The notes: generated from the sequence alone by a model not told the origin. Shown: positions 25,029-33,459, counted from the first letter of the stretch. The stretch is DNA of 64,000 nucleotides from an uncultured Ignavibacteria bacterium (GCA_937873695.1 CALMYL010000006.1:1-64000); one strand, 5' to 3'. Made by a program: numbers and translations.

Positions 25029-25059
25029 TTGTTACGTAATTATACTATGATTATTTTTG
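25029..25059 (+). promoter_or_regulatory. Promoter of the zinc-less MDR oxidoreductase
   Basis: TTG (25029-25031), a 20-base spacer, then TATTTTTG (25052-25059), matching the same arrangement seen at 14252-14282. The start codon follows after 26 bases. Confidence 0.5.
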
Positions 25060-25085
25060 CTGAATCATAAAACTTAAATCAAATT

Positions 25086-26120
25086 ATGAAGGCAGTAATA
25101 CTTAACGAAAACGGCGGCACAGATAAACTTGTTTACACCGAAGAGCACCCATTGCCGGAGATAAAGCCCAATGAAGTACTGGTAAACATTAAAGCTACAT
25201 CGGTCAACAGGGCTGATCTTGTCATTCGCGGCGGGTATCCGGGACTCGCTCTCAACTTTCCGCACATTCTGGGCGGTGATATATCAGGAGTTGTAGCAAA
25301 AACCGGCAGTGAAGTTAAAGGATTTAAAGAGGGCGAGAGAGTCGCCGCATGGTCAATTGTATCAGAAGCTGATGATGACTGGGCTAGAAAAGGCAAGGCG
25401 GGGCAATCAATAAGTTGGCAGTATTTTGGCATGCACCGCAACGGTTCATATGCTGAGTATTCCGCAGTACCCGCATCTTCACTTGTAAAACTTCCTGATA
25501 ATGTTTCCTTCGAAGATGCGGCATGTCTGCCGGTCGCGGGGCTTACCGCCTATCACGCTGTCAAAACCGTTGGCGGCCTTCAAAACGGCGATAAGTTCTT
25601 TATCTGGGGCGGCACCAGCGGACTTGGTATAATTGCAATTCAGTTAGCCAAAGCTATTGGAGCAGAGGTATTTGCAACTGCTGGATTTCCGCATAAGATC
25701 GATTTCCTTAAGCAATTGGGTATTGACCATATCTTCAATCACAGGGATGGCTCAGCGATAGATGATGAAGTTATGGCTTTAACTAAGGGGTTGGGAATAG
25801 ATGTAATCCTGGATTACGTGGGACCCGAGGCTTTCCCCAAGAATTTTAAGATGGTTAAAAAAGGCGGTAAGATATTATTCTGCGGCATACTAACCGGCAG
25901 GGAAGCAATGGTATCGCTCCATCAGACATATTTGCGTCACATAAGTCTGCTGGGATTGTACCTTGGCGATAAGCATGAGCTTGAAGAATTGATTAAACTG
26001 GTAAGTGAAGGAAAAGTCAAACCACACATTGGCGCAGCGCTGGAATTGAAAGATGCCGCAAGGGCTCATGAGATGATGGTCAAAGGTGAGGTGATAGGGA
26101 AGATAGTATTAAAACCCTGA
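25086..26120 (+). CDS. MDR-family quinone-oxidoreductase-like enzyme
   Basis: 344 aa NADPH-dependent medium-chain dehydrogenase/reductase. N-terminal GroES-like domain (LPEIKPNEVLVNIKATSVNR, HILGGDISGVV), then a Rossmann domain with the coenzyme motif WGGTSGLGIIAIQLAKAIGA (about 178-197). The catalytic-zinc cysteine of true alcohol dehydrogenases is replaced (GGDISG rather than GHE), and no structural-zinc cysteine cluster is seen, as in quinone reductases of the QOR type. Substrate unknown. Transcribed divergently from the NarL-type two-component operon. Confidence 0.88.
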   Translation: MKAVILNENGGTDKLVYTEEHPLPEIKPNEVLVNIKATSVNRADLVIRGGYPGLALNFPHILGGDISGVVAKTGSEVKGFKEGERVAAWSIVSEADDDWARKGKAGQSISWQYFGMHRNGSYAEYSAVPASSLVKLPDNVSFEDAACLPVAGLTAYHAVKTVGGLQNGDKFFIWGGTSGLGIIAIQLAKAIGAEVFATAGFPHKIDFLKQLGIDHIFNHRDGSAIDDEVMALTKGLGIDVILDYVGPEAFPKNFKMVKKGGKILFCGILTGREAMVSLHQTYLRHISLLGLYLGDKHELEELIKLVSEGKVKPHIGAALELKDAARAHEMMVKGEVIGKIVLKP

Positions 26121-26174
26121 ACGAATCGTGATGCATAAATCACATGCTGTGAGAGAAAGAAGACTATATTATTC

Positions 26175-26200
26175 CATTCCCAAACTGGAGTTTGGGAATG
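26175..26200. repeat. Perfect palindrome in intergenic island
   Basis: CATTCCCAAACT and AGTTTGGGAATG are exact reverse complements separated by GG. No T-run follows. Part of a 620-base non-coding island (26121-26743) dense in palindromes. Confidence 0.7.
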
Positions 26201-26254
26201 AGAAACTAATGCGAATCCGGAGTTTTGGGTATGAGAAAAACTATAACAGGTGAC

Positions 26255-26288
26255 GTTACTTTCTTTTGAGCGATCAAAAGAAAGTAAC
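26255..26288. repeat. 14-bp inverted repeat heading a foldback element
   Basis: GTTACTTTCTTTTG (26255-26268) and CAAAAGAAAGTAAC (26275-26288) form a perfect stem with loop AGCGAT. It directly precedes the larger foldback at 26302-26440, and the two probably belong to one element. Confidence 0.7.
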
Positions 26289-26301
26289 CAAAGAAAAATC
26301 G

Positions 26302-26440
26302 CCCGCTGCAGAAAAATTGTCTGAAATTATTCTCACTACACTACAGGAAAATAACTCATTCGGCTTTCGCCGAATTCAAACAAATTTTCCTGTTACGTTT
26401 CGTTCGAATAATTTCTTAACGCCAATTTTTCTGAGGCGGG
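26302..26440. repeat. Foldback (MITE-like) element
   Basis: Left and right halves are imperfect reverse complements: the outer arms are CCCGCTGCAGAAAAATTG (26302-26319) and CAATTTTTCTGAGGCGGG (26423-26440), inner blocks GAAATTATTC and ACAGGAAAAT also recur inverted, and the centre is the hairpin ATTCGGC-TTTC-GCCGAAT (26358-26375). The 60-codon reading frame across it (26266-26448) is a by-product of the repeat. Confidence 0.65.
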
Positions 26441-26604
26441 TTAACTGAAGATGTAATAATTTATTATCCACAAAAATTGTTATTACAACAAATTTTAATC
26501 CAGGTATTTATATATGATGAATGTTGGCTCATAATGATTTTTCGCTTTAATCTTAACTTATAAGTAAAATTTCTTAAGATTCGGAGTATTAACTCACTAT
26601 TTGT

Positions 26605-26669
26605 CATAATATTTTGTGATTCAATTCACAAATTATTATAATATTCGGTGAATGTATTCACGAATTATA
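26605..26669. repeat. Two degenerate ~32-bp direct repeats with internal dyads
   Basis: The units at about 26605-26639 and 26640-26669 share the plan ATAATATT..GTGA..TTCAC.AATTAT; each has a GTGAnnnnnnTTCAC-like centre (GTGATTCAATTCAC, GTGAATGTATTCAC). AT-rich and non-coding, between the palindromic element and the minus-strand ATPase gene. Confidence 0.5.
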
Positions 26670-26743
26670 AGAATTTTTAGCTAAGTTATTGATATTACTT
26701 AACTGGAAGGGTCAAAAATAGCGAAATTTTCATCATCAAATTC

Positions 26744-27250
26744 TCAATCTTCCATCTTGTATCTTATTTCGCGCTGCTCTATGTAGTATAATATATCGCT
26801 AAGGGTTTCTTCGGGGGTTTGCATTGTGTTGTCAATCGTAATGCCAAATCCGGGATTGTTCACACCTGTTTTGTAATGATATTTAATTCTTTCAATTTCC
26901 CATTCGGTGAGCTCCCGGCTACCGCGGTTTGTTAATGCATGGTCAAGCCTTGGATTCAGTGTGAAGAAAAACCTTTGTATTTCCAATGGCAGGTTTTTGT
27001 TAAAGTATTCATATTCATCCCTGCTGAGCGGATAAGTTATGATCACATCAATTTCTTCTTCAATAAAATTCTGCGTAAGGCTTAATGCATTCTTCAGGTT
27101 TAACGGAATTGCCTCTTTAAGCGGCATCCAGTCATACATATCATGAATTGTATCCACTTCAATATGCGCAGAGCGCGGAAATTGTTTCTTCAGAAAGCCT
27201 GCTATTATTGTTTTGCCGGAATTAATTGAGCCGGAAAGGAAAATTATCAT
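26744..27250 (-). CDS. Small P-loop ATPase/kinase
   Basis: 168 aa. A Walker A motif GSINSGKT at residues 7-14 is followed by a short nucleotide-kinase-like fold (EVDTIHDM, DVIITYPLSRDEY, TNRGSRELTEWEIERIKYHY). This resembles the small AAA/zeta- or chloramphenicol-phosphotransferase-like kinases, in which the second motif acidic residue (D in VDTIHD) may be catalytic. The substrate cannot be named. It lies 36 bases downstream of trpS on the same strand. Confidence 0.75.
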   Translation of the reverse strand: MIIFLSGSINSGKTIIAGFLKKQFPRSAHIEVDTIHDMYDWMPLKEAIPLNLKNALSLTQNFIEEEIDVIITYPLSRDEYEYFNKNLPLEIQRFFFTLNPRLDHALTNRGSRELTEWEIERIKYHYKTGVNNPGFGITIDNTMQTPEETLSDILYYIEQREIRYKMED

Positions 27251-27286
27251 TATTTTTTACAGGCAGGAATGCCTGTATTGCTGATT

Positions 27287-28282
27287 TTAAATTGATAAGC
27301 CTGTTTTATCCCAAACTTCTTTTTTCGTTTCGGAGGCAACTATTCTGGCTTTTTCGGCGCCTTTTCTTAGGATATCTTTAACGTAAGCAATATCGTTTTT
27401 CAGGCGTTCGCGTTCTTCGCGGTAGGGTTTGAAGGTTTCAATGACCTTTTCAAGAAGCATTTTTTTCGCATCGCCGTAACCCATTCCGCCCGCGCGGTAG
27501 CGCTCAAGAAGCGCTGCTTTTTCATCATCATTCGCAAAGTATGAGTAAAGCTTATAAATAGTATCAGGCTCTTTGGGAGCTTCAACGGGAGTTGAATCAG
27601 TTACAATTCCCATTATCTGTTTCTTCAAAGCCTTATCTGAAGCGAAAATTTCTATGGCATTGCCGTAGCTTTTGCTCATCTTCTGCCCGTCGGTTCCAAT
27701 CACCACTGCGACTTCTTCAGGTATAAATGGCACGGGTAATTTGAATACTTCTCCATATGTACGGTTGAACTTTCCGGCTAAGTCACGTGCTATTTCCACA
27801 TGCTGCTTCTGGTCCTTGCCAACCGGAACAATATCAGGTTTGTAAATTAATATATCAACAGCCATCAGTACGGGATAAGTGAAGAGTCCCGCGTTTATTT
27901 CCTTAACTCCCTTTGCAACAGCATCTTTGTACGCATGCGCAAGCTCCAGCATCGGCATTGGGGTTAGACAACTGAGTACCCAGGTAAGCTCTGCATGCTC
28001 AGGCACATCACTTTGCCTGAAAAACACTGCTTTGTTTGGATCCAGGCCAAGAGCAAGGTAATCAAGGGCAATATCAAGTATCAGTTCCTGTAGCTTTGCC
28101 TTGTTTTTAACTGTGGTAAGCGAGTGCAGGTCAGCAATAAAAATATAATTTTCACAATCTGACTGCATATTAACATGATTGAACATTGCGCCAAGGTAAT
28201 TGCCAATATGTACCTTGCCTGTGGGCTTAACCCCGGAAAGTATTCTTTTTTTCTGTGATGTAGGCTGTGAGGGTGAAACCAT
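27287..28282 (-). CDS. trpS: Tryptophan--tRNA ligase
   Basis: 331 aa class I aminoacyl-tRNA synthetase that charges tRNA-Trp. PTGKVHIGNYLGA (about 20-32) is the HIGH-type motif and KMSKSYGN (about 201-208) the KMSKS loop; family length is normal. The start ATG overlaps the stop of nuoJ by one base (TAATG), so expression of the synthetase is coupled to a respiratory-complex subunit gene. No leader peptide or T-box-like element is visible upstream because the nuoJ coding region abuts it. Confidence 0.96.
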   Translation of the reverse strand: MVSPSQPTSQKKRILSGVKPTGKVHIGNYLGAMFNHVNMQSDCENYIFIADLHSLTTVKNKAKLQELILDIALDYLALGLDPNKAVFFRQSDVPEHAELTWVLSCLTPMPMLELAHAYKDAVAKGVKEINAGLFTYPVLMAVDILIYKPDIVPVGKDQKQHVEIARDLAGKFNRTYGEVFKLPVPFIPEEVAVVIGTDGQKMSKSYGNAIEIFASDKALKKQIMGIVTDSTPVEAPKEPDTIYKLYSYFANDDEKAALLERYRAGGMGYGDAKKMLLEKVIETFKPYREERERLKNDIAYVKDILRKGAEKARIVASETKKEVWDKTGLSI

Positions 28283-28800
28283 TATTCGAATTTCTTTTGT
28301 GCGAGAACTATAGCGCCGACAATTGCCGCAAGCAGTACGAACGAAACAAGCTCAAACGGGAATGAATATGTAGTGTAAAGCTCTTTTCCAACCGATTGAA
28401 TTGTACCCATAATTTCGGCGTTTGGATTCATTGTTTTGTACTTGCCGAAGAATGCGAAAAATGCGGTAATACCAAGCGAAGCAAACAGCATTAAACCAAG
28501 AATTATCGCGGAGATCTTTTTGTATGAAAATGTTTCCATCATTTTCTTTTCGCCGCTTAAGTTCAATAACATAATTACAAAAAGGAAGAGCACCATAATA
28601 GCGCCGGCGTAAACAAGTATCTGTATTATTGCAACAAATTGCGAGCGCAGCATAAGGTAAACCCCTGAAATTGAAAAGAAATTGACGATCAAATATAAAG
28701 CGCTGGTTATAGGATTGCGCCTGGTAATCATCATTATTGCCGAACCCAGTGCCAGGATGGCAAATGAAAGTGTTATTATATTTTCAGCATTCCAGATCAT
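28282..28800 (-). CDS. nuoJ: NADH-quinone oxidoreductase subunit J
   Basis: 172 aa membrane subunit of respiratory complex I with five predicted helices; the third contains the family pattern VYAGAIMVLFLFVIMLLNL. The start at 28800 (MIWNAENII) is chosen because the longer reading frame, to 28950, runs backwards through the tRNA-Leu gene, and a length near 170 aa is normal for NuoJ. No other nuo genes are in the window, so this subunit is detached from the main operon. It overlaps trpS by one base. Confidence 0.9.
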   Translation of the reverse strand: MIWNAENIITLSFAILALGSAIMMITRRNPITSALYLIVNFFSISGVYLMLRSQFVAIIQILVYAGAIMVLFLFVIMLLNLSGEKKMMETFSYKKISAIILGLMLFASLGITAFFAFFGKYKTMNPNAEIMGTIQSVGKELYTTYSFPFELVSFVLLAAIVGAIVLAQKKFE

Positions 28801-28828
28801 TGTAGTAGTAAAAAAATTTTGAAGCAAG

Positions 28829-28854
28829 TGCCCGGAGTTCGGCATCCGCCGAAC
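28829..28854. repeat. Partial copy of the tRNA-Leu 3' end with a hairpin
   Basis: GTGCCCGGAG at 28829-28838 repeats exactly the ten bases at 28869-28878 that contain the tRNA 3' end. The next bases form GTTCGGC-ATCC-GCCGAAC (28837-28854). Located between the tRNA and nuoJ; it could be a processing/termination structure or a remnant attachment site. Confidence 0.4.
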
Positions 28855-28870
28855 ATTGAGCAGTTTTTGT

Positions 28871-28956
28871 GCCCGGAGCCGGAATCGAACCGGCACTGAG
28901 ATATTATCCCAACAGGATTTTAAGTCCTGCGCGTCTACCAGTTCCGCCATCCGGGC
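28871..28956 (-). tRNA. tRNA-Leu (anticodon UAA)
   Basis: 86 nt on the minus strand. The acceptor stem GCCCGGA pairs with TCCGGGC; the anticodon arm CAGGA-CTTAAAA-TCCTG presents UAA; a long type II variable arm (TTGGGATAATATCTCA) and the T arm GCCGG-TTCGATT-CCGGC follow. The length and long variable arm fit leucine. No CCA is encoded at the 3' end. Confidence 0.95.
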
Positions 28957-29082
28957 AATATTTCAAAGAATTTTCAGCCGTTTTAGTGCTTTTTAGCTGA
29001 ATTTTTGCGGTTATAGAACACATAAATAATAATTTTTTCCAATTAAATCTAACCTAAAATTCGGTAGTTTTGGGGATAAATA

Positions 29083-30849
29083 TCACTTTTTTTGGATAAA
29101 CTTCATTACATCTTCAATTTTTGTTTTGGCTGTCATTTTCAGTATTCTGGATGGCTTATAATTGCGGTACACCCAGTTGGAAACTATCTTCAGTGTATCA
29201 ATTTCATCGATCCTGAATTTATGGTACGCTTTCGAAAAAACAAAATCCTTAAATAGCGCCCCGTGGAAATACAAATAATTTATTTCCTCTTTGATATTTT
29301 CAATGTAATCGCTATCTGCTTTGTTGTCTTCATTGATTATAAATGTCTTTGCTGCTTTGCCGTTAACCATCAAAAATATTTCATACGCGTTTTCATCATT
29401 ATCATTTCTGCATTTTATGATATAGTTCTGGAGTTCAACTATTGAATTTGTGAGCTCAATATTCAGCATCACCTTTTTCAGGTCGTTAATGTTATCTCTA
29501 ATGTGCGAAGCGTGCTCAAAGTTCATTTCTTCGGCGGCGATTTCCATTTCGCGCTCAAGGAATCTGACAGCCCCTTCTTCTGAATCAGATAGCAGGAATT
29601 TATCAACCCGTTTAACTTCCCGGTGATACTCCGGCGCCGAAGAAGTGAAATTGCACGGCGCACCGCACTGTCCTATTTCATGGTACAGGCATGTACCGTG
29701 AGATTTTGCCGGCTTAAGGTTAATATCATCGCACTTGCGCAGCTTGTAAAGCTTATTGATTCTTTCTATAAGGTTATTTACAGTAAATGAGCTTGCAAAG
29801 GGTCCGTAATACTTTGCCCCATCGGGAAGTATTTCATATACTTTATGTATTTTTGGGAATGTGCGCTGCACATCAATTTTGATAAAAGGGAACTTGCGGT
29901 ATGACTTTATCGCGGAATTAAACCTTGGCTTGTGGGTTTTTATCATTCGGCTTTCTGCCAATAGAGCTGAAAGCTCTGAGCCCGTGCACTCCCAATCAAC
30001 CTTATGAACATAGCGCACAAGCTTCTTAATTTTACTTGTGTGAGATACGTTATGGTAAAAGTATGAGCCAAGCCTTTCTTTTAAATTCTTTGCTTTACCA
30101 ATGTAAATAATTTCATCTTTCTTGTTGAGCATAAAATATATACCCGGCTGCTTTGGTACTTCTTTCAGGTCAAACTTAATCTTCCTGAACCTTGGTGTAG
30201 TTTTGGTTTCGTCGTAAATTTTCCTGAACTGGAATCCGAGGATATCATCAACCGTTTCAAATTCAAATTCATTTACAAGCTGGTCAATGAATATGGCAAG
30301 GATCTGGGCAGTTGCCCGCGCATCATCAATTGCGCGGTGTTTGCGTTTTGCGTGAATACCAAAGTGGCGCTTGAGTGAATCAAGCGATTTTGAGGGCAGT
30401 GCGCGGCTGAGCCTGCGCGCAAGCCTGGCGGTGCAAAGCGCGGGGTAGTCCAGTTTATTATATCCCGCCCTAATGAGCGATGCATTCAGAAAGCTGTAAT
30501 CGAATCGAACATTATGTCCGCCAAGCACCGGAAAGACTGTATCGCCGCCTTTGATGAAATCCAGGATGCCCTGCGCAAGTTCTTCAAAGGGAGGCTTTTT
30601 GTGTACCATTTCGTTTGTTATACCCGTAAGCTGCGTTATATATGGGGGTACAAATTCACCGGGATTCATCAGGGTTTCGTATTCATCGATAATTTCACCT
30701 CCCCGCATTTTGACTATTCCAATTTCTGTCATGCGGTTGCTCTCAGCGCTCAAACCTGTGGTTTCAACATCAAACACTGTGAAAACAGTATCATGCAGTG
30801 AGATCGTGTTATCTGCGGTGATTAGCGGTATGTTGGTTTTCTTTTTCAA
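29083..30849 (-). CDS. DEDDh exonuclease fused to a UvrC-like GIY-YIG endonuclease
   Basis: 588 aa. Residues 20-180 form a DnaQ/epsilon-type 3'-5' exonuclease with FDVETTG, HNVRFDYSFL and HRAIDDARA (motifs I-III, histidine variant). Residues about 225-305 hold a GIY-YIG nuclease (GIYFMLNKKDEIIYIGKAKNL), followed by the UvrC-type CLYHEIGQCGAPC cysteines near 382 and a UVR-like helical segment near 430. The C-terminal RNase H-like and HhH domains of UvrC are missing, so only the 3' incision half is present, as in Cho. Such fusions are known in other phyla and are thought to act in DNA repair; the exact role here is inferred. Confidence 0.88.
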   Translation of the reverse strand: MKKKTNIPLITADNTISLHDTVFTVFDVETTGLSAESNRMTEIGIVKMRGGEIIDEYETLMNPGEFVPPYITQLTGITNEMVHKKPPFEELAQGILDFIKGGDTVFPVLGGHNVRFDYSFLNASLIRAGYNKLDYPALCTARLARRLSRALPSKSLDSLKRHFGIHAKRKHRAIDDARATAQILAIFIDQLVNEFEFETVDDILGFQFRKIYDETKTTPRFRKIKFDLKEVPKQPGIYFMLNKKDEIIYIGKAKNLKERLGSYFYHNVSHTSKIKKLVRYVHKVDWECTGSELSALLAESRMIKTHKPRFNSAIKSYRKFPFIKIDVQRTFPKIHKVYEILPDGAKYYGPFASSFTVNNLIERINKLYKLRKCDDINLKPAKSHGTCLYHEIGQCGAPCNFTSSAPEYHREVKRVDKFLLSDSEEGAVRFLEREMEIAAEEMNFEHASHIRDNINDLKKVMLNIELTNSIVELQNYIIKCRNDNDENAYEIFLMVNGKAAKTFIINEDNKADSDYIENIKEEINYLYFHGALFKDFVFSKAYHKFRIDEIDTLKIVSNWVYRNYKPSRILKMTAKTKIEDVMKFIQKK

Positions 30850-30911
30850 AATAAATCAGATGCAAATTAATTAAATTAAACATAACTTTGTAAAGAAAAA
30901 TTTCTAGTCTT

Positions 30912-31113
30912 TTCGTGCCACGAATACAAAATAGTGAAGTATTGATCTATGAACGTGAATCCTATATAGCGATATTCTCAATTATTCTGATTTCGTGGCA
31001 CGATTAAAATGAAAAAATATTCATGCCACGAAATGAGATACAAGGAAATTGTTCAAAATTCATTAATTATTAGTTTTACAAAGATTTTTGTATAGTTTTA
31101 TTCGTGGCACGAA
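30912..31113. repeat. Four-copy CGTGCCACG palindromic cluster
   Basis: The motif TTCGTGCCACGAA or its complement appears at 30912-30926, 30991-31003, 31021-31034 (one changed base) and 31100-31113. The outer two are inverted and complementary over about 15 bases; the inner two form an 11-bp hairpin (30990-31000 with 31024-31034). The 202-base block fills the gap before the TPMT-like gene and has no reading frame. Confidence 0.65.
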
Positions 31114-31133
31114 GGATAGGATATTAACTAACA

Positions 31134-31715
31134 ATGGATAACACACAGGAATTCTGGCAGAAACGCTGGCTTGAAAGCAAAACCGGATGGGATATCGGGT
31201 ACGCGGCTCCGCCCATAACCGATTATATAGATACAATTACAAATAAGAACATTAAAATACTCATACCCGGTGCAGGCAATGCATATGAAGCTGAATACCT
31301 GTACAAAAACGGATTCACAAATGTTTATGTGATGGATATTGCTCCTAAACCGCTTGAAAATTTTAAGGAGCGCGTAAAAGATTTCCCCGGGGAGCATTTG
31401 CTGAATGAAGATTTCTTTGAGCATACGGGTCAGTATGATCTTATTATTGAGCAGACCTTTTTTATTGCAATTGATCCCGCGCTGCGGGGCAAGTATGCGC
31501 TTAAAATGCGTGAGCTGCTGAAGCCCGGCGGACATTTAACGGGCTTATTGATATTCAAAAATGAACCATCGCCGGGCGGACCGCCCTATGTTGATACAAA
31601 GGAAGAATACTTGAGGCACTTTGAAGGAGTATTTAACATTCAAAAGTTTGAAATAGCGCAGAATTCCATTAAGCCCAGGGCAGGGTGGGAAGTGTTTATT
31701 GATATGGTGAGGTGA
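31134..31715 (+). CDS. TPMT-family S-adenosylmethionine-dependent methyltransferase
   Basis: 193 aa. The N-terminus WQKRWLESKTGWDIGYAAPP is the thiopurine-methyltransferase-type lid, motif I is ILIPGAGNAYEAEYL, and the C-terminal half contains FIAIDPALRGKYALKMRELL and GPPYVDTKEEY, typical of bacterial TPMT-like proteins. Substrates of bacterial members include thiols, selenium and tellurium compounds; which one applies here is unknown. Single gene, preceded by a palindromic repeat cluster that may contain its promoter. Confidence 0.88.
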   Translation: MDNTQEFWQKRWLESKTGWDIGYAAPPITDYIDTITNKNIKILIPGAGNAYEAEYLYKNGFTNVYVMDIAPKPLENFKERVKDFPGEHLLNEDFFEHTGQYDLIIEQTFFIAIDPALRGKYALKMRELLKPGGHLTGLLIFKNEPSPGGPPYVDTKEEYLRHFEGVFNIQKFEIAQNSIKPRAGWEVFIDMVR

Positions 31716-31746
31716 TTATTTAACCAATTAGTTCATCATGGATGCT

Positions 31747-32280
31747 TTAATCATAAAATAACCCCCATTCATCTCTGATATCGTTTTCTTTATCAAAGGA
31801 TTTGACCCATTCAACAAATAATTTCCTGAAATTTTCTATTTCATCTCTCAACAATTTTAAATACTCGGGTTTAGAGAGTTTTTCAGCTTTACAGAATGAT
31901 GTTTGCGTGAGAAGCTCGCGGGCATGAATTTTTATGATAACGGCATTTTCCATTCTGAGCGTATACATATCACCCGCTTCCGCGCCGGCAATTTTGGGTC
32001 CCAGCATAAATGCATTCATAAGCATCTGGTCCTTCATCATAAGCGTATCATCCTCTTCATTAATTGTTTCAGCCAGCGAGGTTGTCAGTTTCCTGATATT
32101 TACCGCGCTTTTGTAAAGCGGCATTTCCTTCAGGCGCTTGCGCTCATTTTTAATTTCTTCCTCTGCTTCTTTGTAATCTTCCTCATCCATTTCATTTAAG
32201 TATTCCTCGGGATCAAATCCTTCCTCGCGGTTTTCATCGTCATCATCATCTTCAAACGGATCTTTAGGGTCAATTGCCAT
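31747..32280 (-). CDS. Acidic protein of unknown function
   Basis: 177 aa with an extremely acidic N-terminus (about 1-50, many Asp and Glu), then a helical domain (about 55-177) with mixed charge and hydrophobic stretches such as DQMLMNAFMLGPKIAGAEAG. No signal peptide or known family. It is the last gene of the seven-gene minus-strand run that starts with the WYL regulator; its start is 18 bases after the stop of the upstream membrane protein gene. Confidence 0.65.
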   Translation of the reverse strand: MAIDPKDPFEDDDDDENREEGFDPEEYLNEMDEEDYKEAEEEIKNERKRLKEMPLYKSAVNIRKLTTSLAETINEEDDTLMMKDQMLMNAFMLGPKIAGAEAGDMYTLRMENAVIIKIHARELLTQTSFCKAEKLSKPEYLKLLRDEIENFRKLFVEWVKSFDKENDIRDEWGLFYD

Positions 32281-32298
32281 AAATTTTATGTAGTTTTA

Positions 32299-32697
32299 TT
32301 AGATTGTTCTGTAAGCCAGAAAATAAATTACCGTTAAGTAGATCCACGCTAAAGTGAATATTATATGCATAACAGTTTCAAAGGTTTTGCCCTTCCATAG
32401 TTCTTTTGAATAAACAAAGAACTGGAAAACAAGCCTTATGAACCAGAATATCGCAAAACCAAGCGATATAACCCTGCCAAACGGTGTATTTACAAGCTCG
32501 GCGGAGTAAAACAGGCTGAGCACTCCCATCATAAATACTGTGAGCGCTATAAAGAAAGTATGAACAACCATCATCTGCTTATTTATCAGGCTCAGCGGCC
32601 CGAGTTCATCCTTCCAGTTGAAGCGTTTTGGGAATGCAATATGTACAATTCCCAAAATGATAAGTATTATTCCCGCAATTTTTAAATATATTTCCAT
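32299..32697 (-). CDS. Four-helix membrane protein of unknown function
   Basis: 132 aa with four predicted membrane helices (about 5-22, 42-64, 76-95 and 108-129). Sequence pattern LGPLSLINKQMMVVHTFFIAL in the second region carries a His and charged residues near the membrane. No named family is recognised. Twelve bases separate it from the upstream methyltransferase gene, so it belongs to the same operon. Confidence 0.65.
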   Translation of the reverse strand: MEIYLKIAGIILIILGIVHIAFPKRFNWKDELGPLSLINKQMMVVHTFFIALTVFMMGVLSLFYSAELVNTPFGRVISLGFAIFWFIRLVFQFFVYSKELWKGKTFETVMHIIFTLAWIYLTVIYFLAYRTI

Positions 32698-32709
32698 TTG
32701 GTAAACTTA

Positions 32710-33459
32710 TTAAGCCAAGTTATAAATATTCAGAAATGGTGTCAGCTTTTTTGAATCAAGCAGCTTTAAACCTGCAGAACTAAAATTTTCATTCCAGGTT
32801 TTTGGTGAGTGAAAATGCAGAAACCCAATATTGAACGCCATAAAATTAGCAATATCCCTTTGATGTTCAACAATAATTATTCTGCCGTTTGGCGTGAGTG
32901 ATCCTTTCAGCTGCCTGAAAAAATCTGTACGTTCACGGTTATCTCTTATTTCATGAACGGCAAGAATGAGGAAAATTATATCATAGTATCCCTGTTCCAG
33001 TTCAACTTTGCCTGTATCCAGCAGACGTGTTCCCGGATAAGAGGGGTATGCGCTCCGGGCACGCTCAATTGAAATTTCTGTGTGCTTTTGGGGATCGTAA
33101 AAATCAAACACATTAAGAACGGAACCGGGAAACTTTTTCTGAAGCAATGCACTTGTTTCATCAAATCCTGCGTTGATATTAGCTATGTGTTTTGGTACCG
33201 GGATATTAAAGCCCTCAATCCAGTCTAAAGTGTAAAGGTTCGATCTGTCATAAATATACCAGGAAGCTGCAAGAGATATCATAATGCTTAAAGCAGCTAA
33301 AGCTGCGGCAGTGAAATGCAGCCACGATATCGGACCCGAAAAATACCAGCCCACATACGCCACAAATAATACGATCGGAATTGCTATAAGATAAAAATGC
33401 CAGTTGAAACGGATTATATTCAGCACGCCCTGAAATGGTTTTCTTTTCATCTGTTCCAA
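32710..33459 (-). CDS. Membrane-anchored class I methyltransferase-like protein
   Basis: 249 aa. Two N-terminal membrane helices (about 20-38 and 45-66) precede a soluble domain with methyltransferase features: NVFDFYDP (about 116), YYDIIFLILAVHEIRD (about 158-173), FFRQLKGSLTPNGRIIIVEHQRD (about 180-202) and a terminal AGLKLLDSKK. The glycine-rich SAM-binding motif I is degenerate, and INAGFDETSALLQKKFPG lies in that region. Substrate unknown. Overlaps the DUF2071 gene by 13 bases. Confidence 0.75.
   Translation of the reverse strand: MEQMKRKPFQGVLNIIRFNWHFYLIAIPIVLFVAYVGWYFSGPISWLHFTAAALAALSIMISLAASWYIYDRSNLYTLDWIEGFNIPVPKHIANINAGFDETSALLQKKFPGSVLNVFDFYDPQKHTEISIERARSAYPSYPGTRLLDTGKVELEQGYYDIIFLILAVHEIRDNRERTDFFRQLKGSLTPNGRIIIVEHQRDIANFMAFNIGFLHFHSPKTWNENFSSAGLKLLDSKKLTPFLNIYNLA

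Noticed and set aside
26266-26448. 60-codon reading frame across the palindromic island
   Set aside because: It runs through the inverted repeat and foldback, starts with TTG inside a stem and has no ribosome-binding site; a by-product of the repeat.
28801-28950. N-terminal extension of nuoJ to an ATG at 28950
   Set aside because: The extra residues (MAELVDAQDLKSC...) are the translation of the tRNA-Leu gene read in its own direction; the real start is at 28800.
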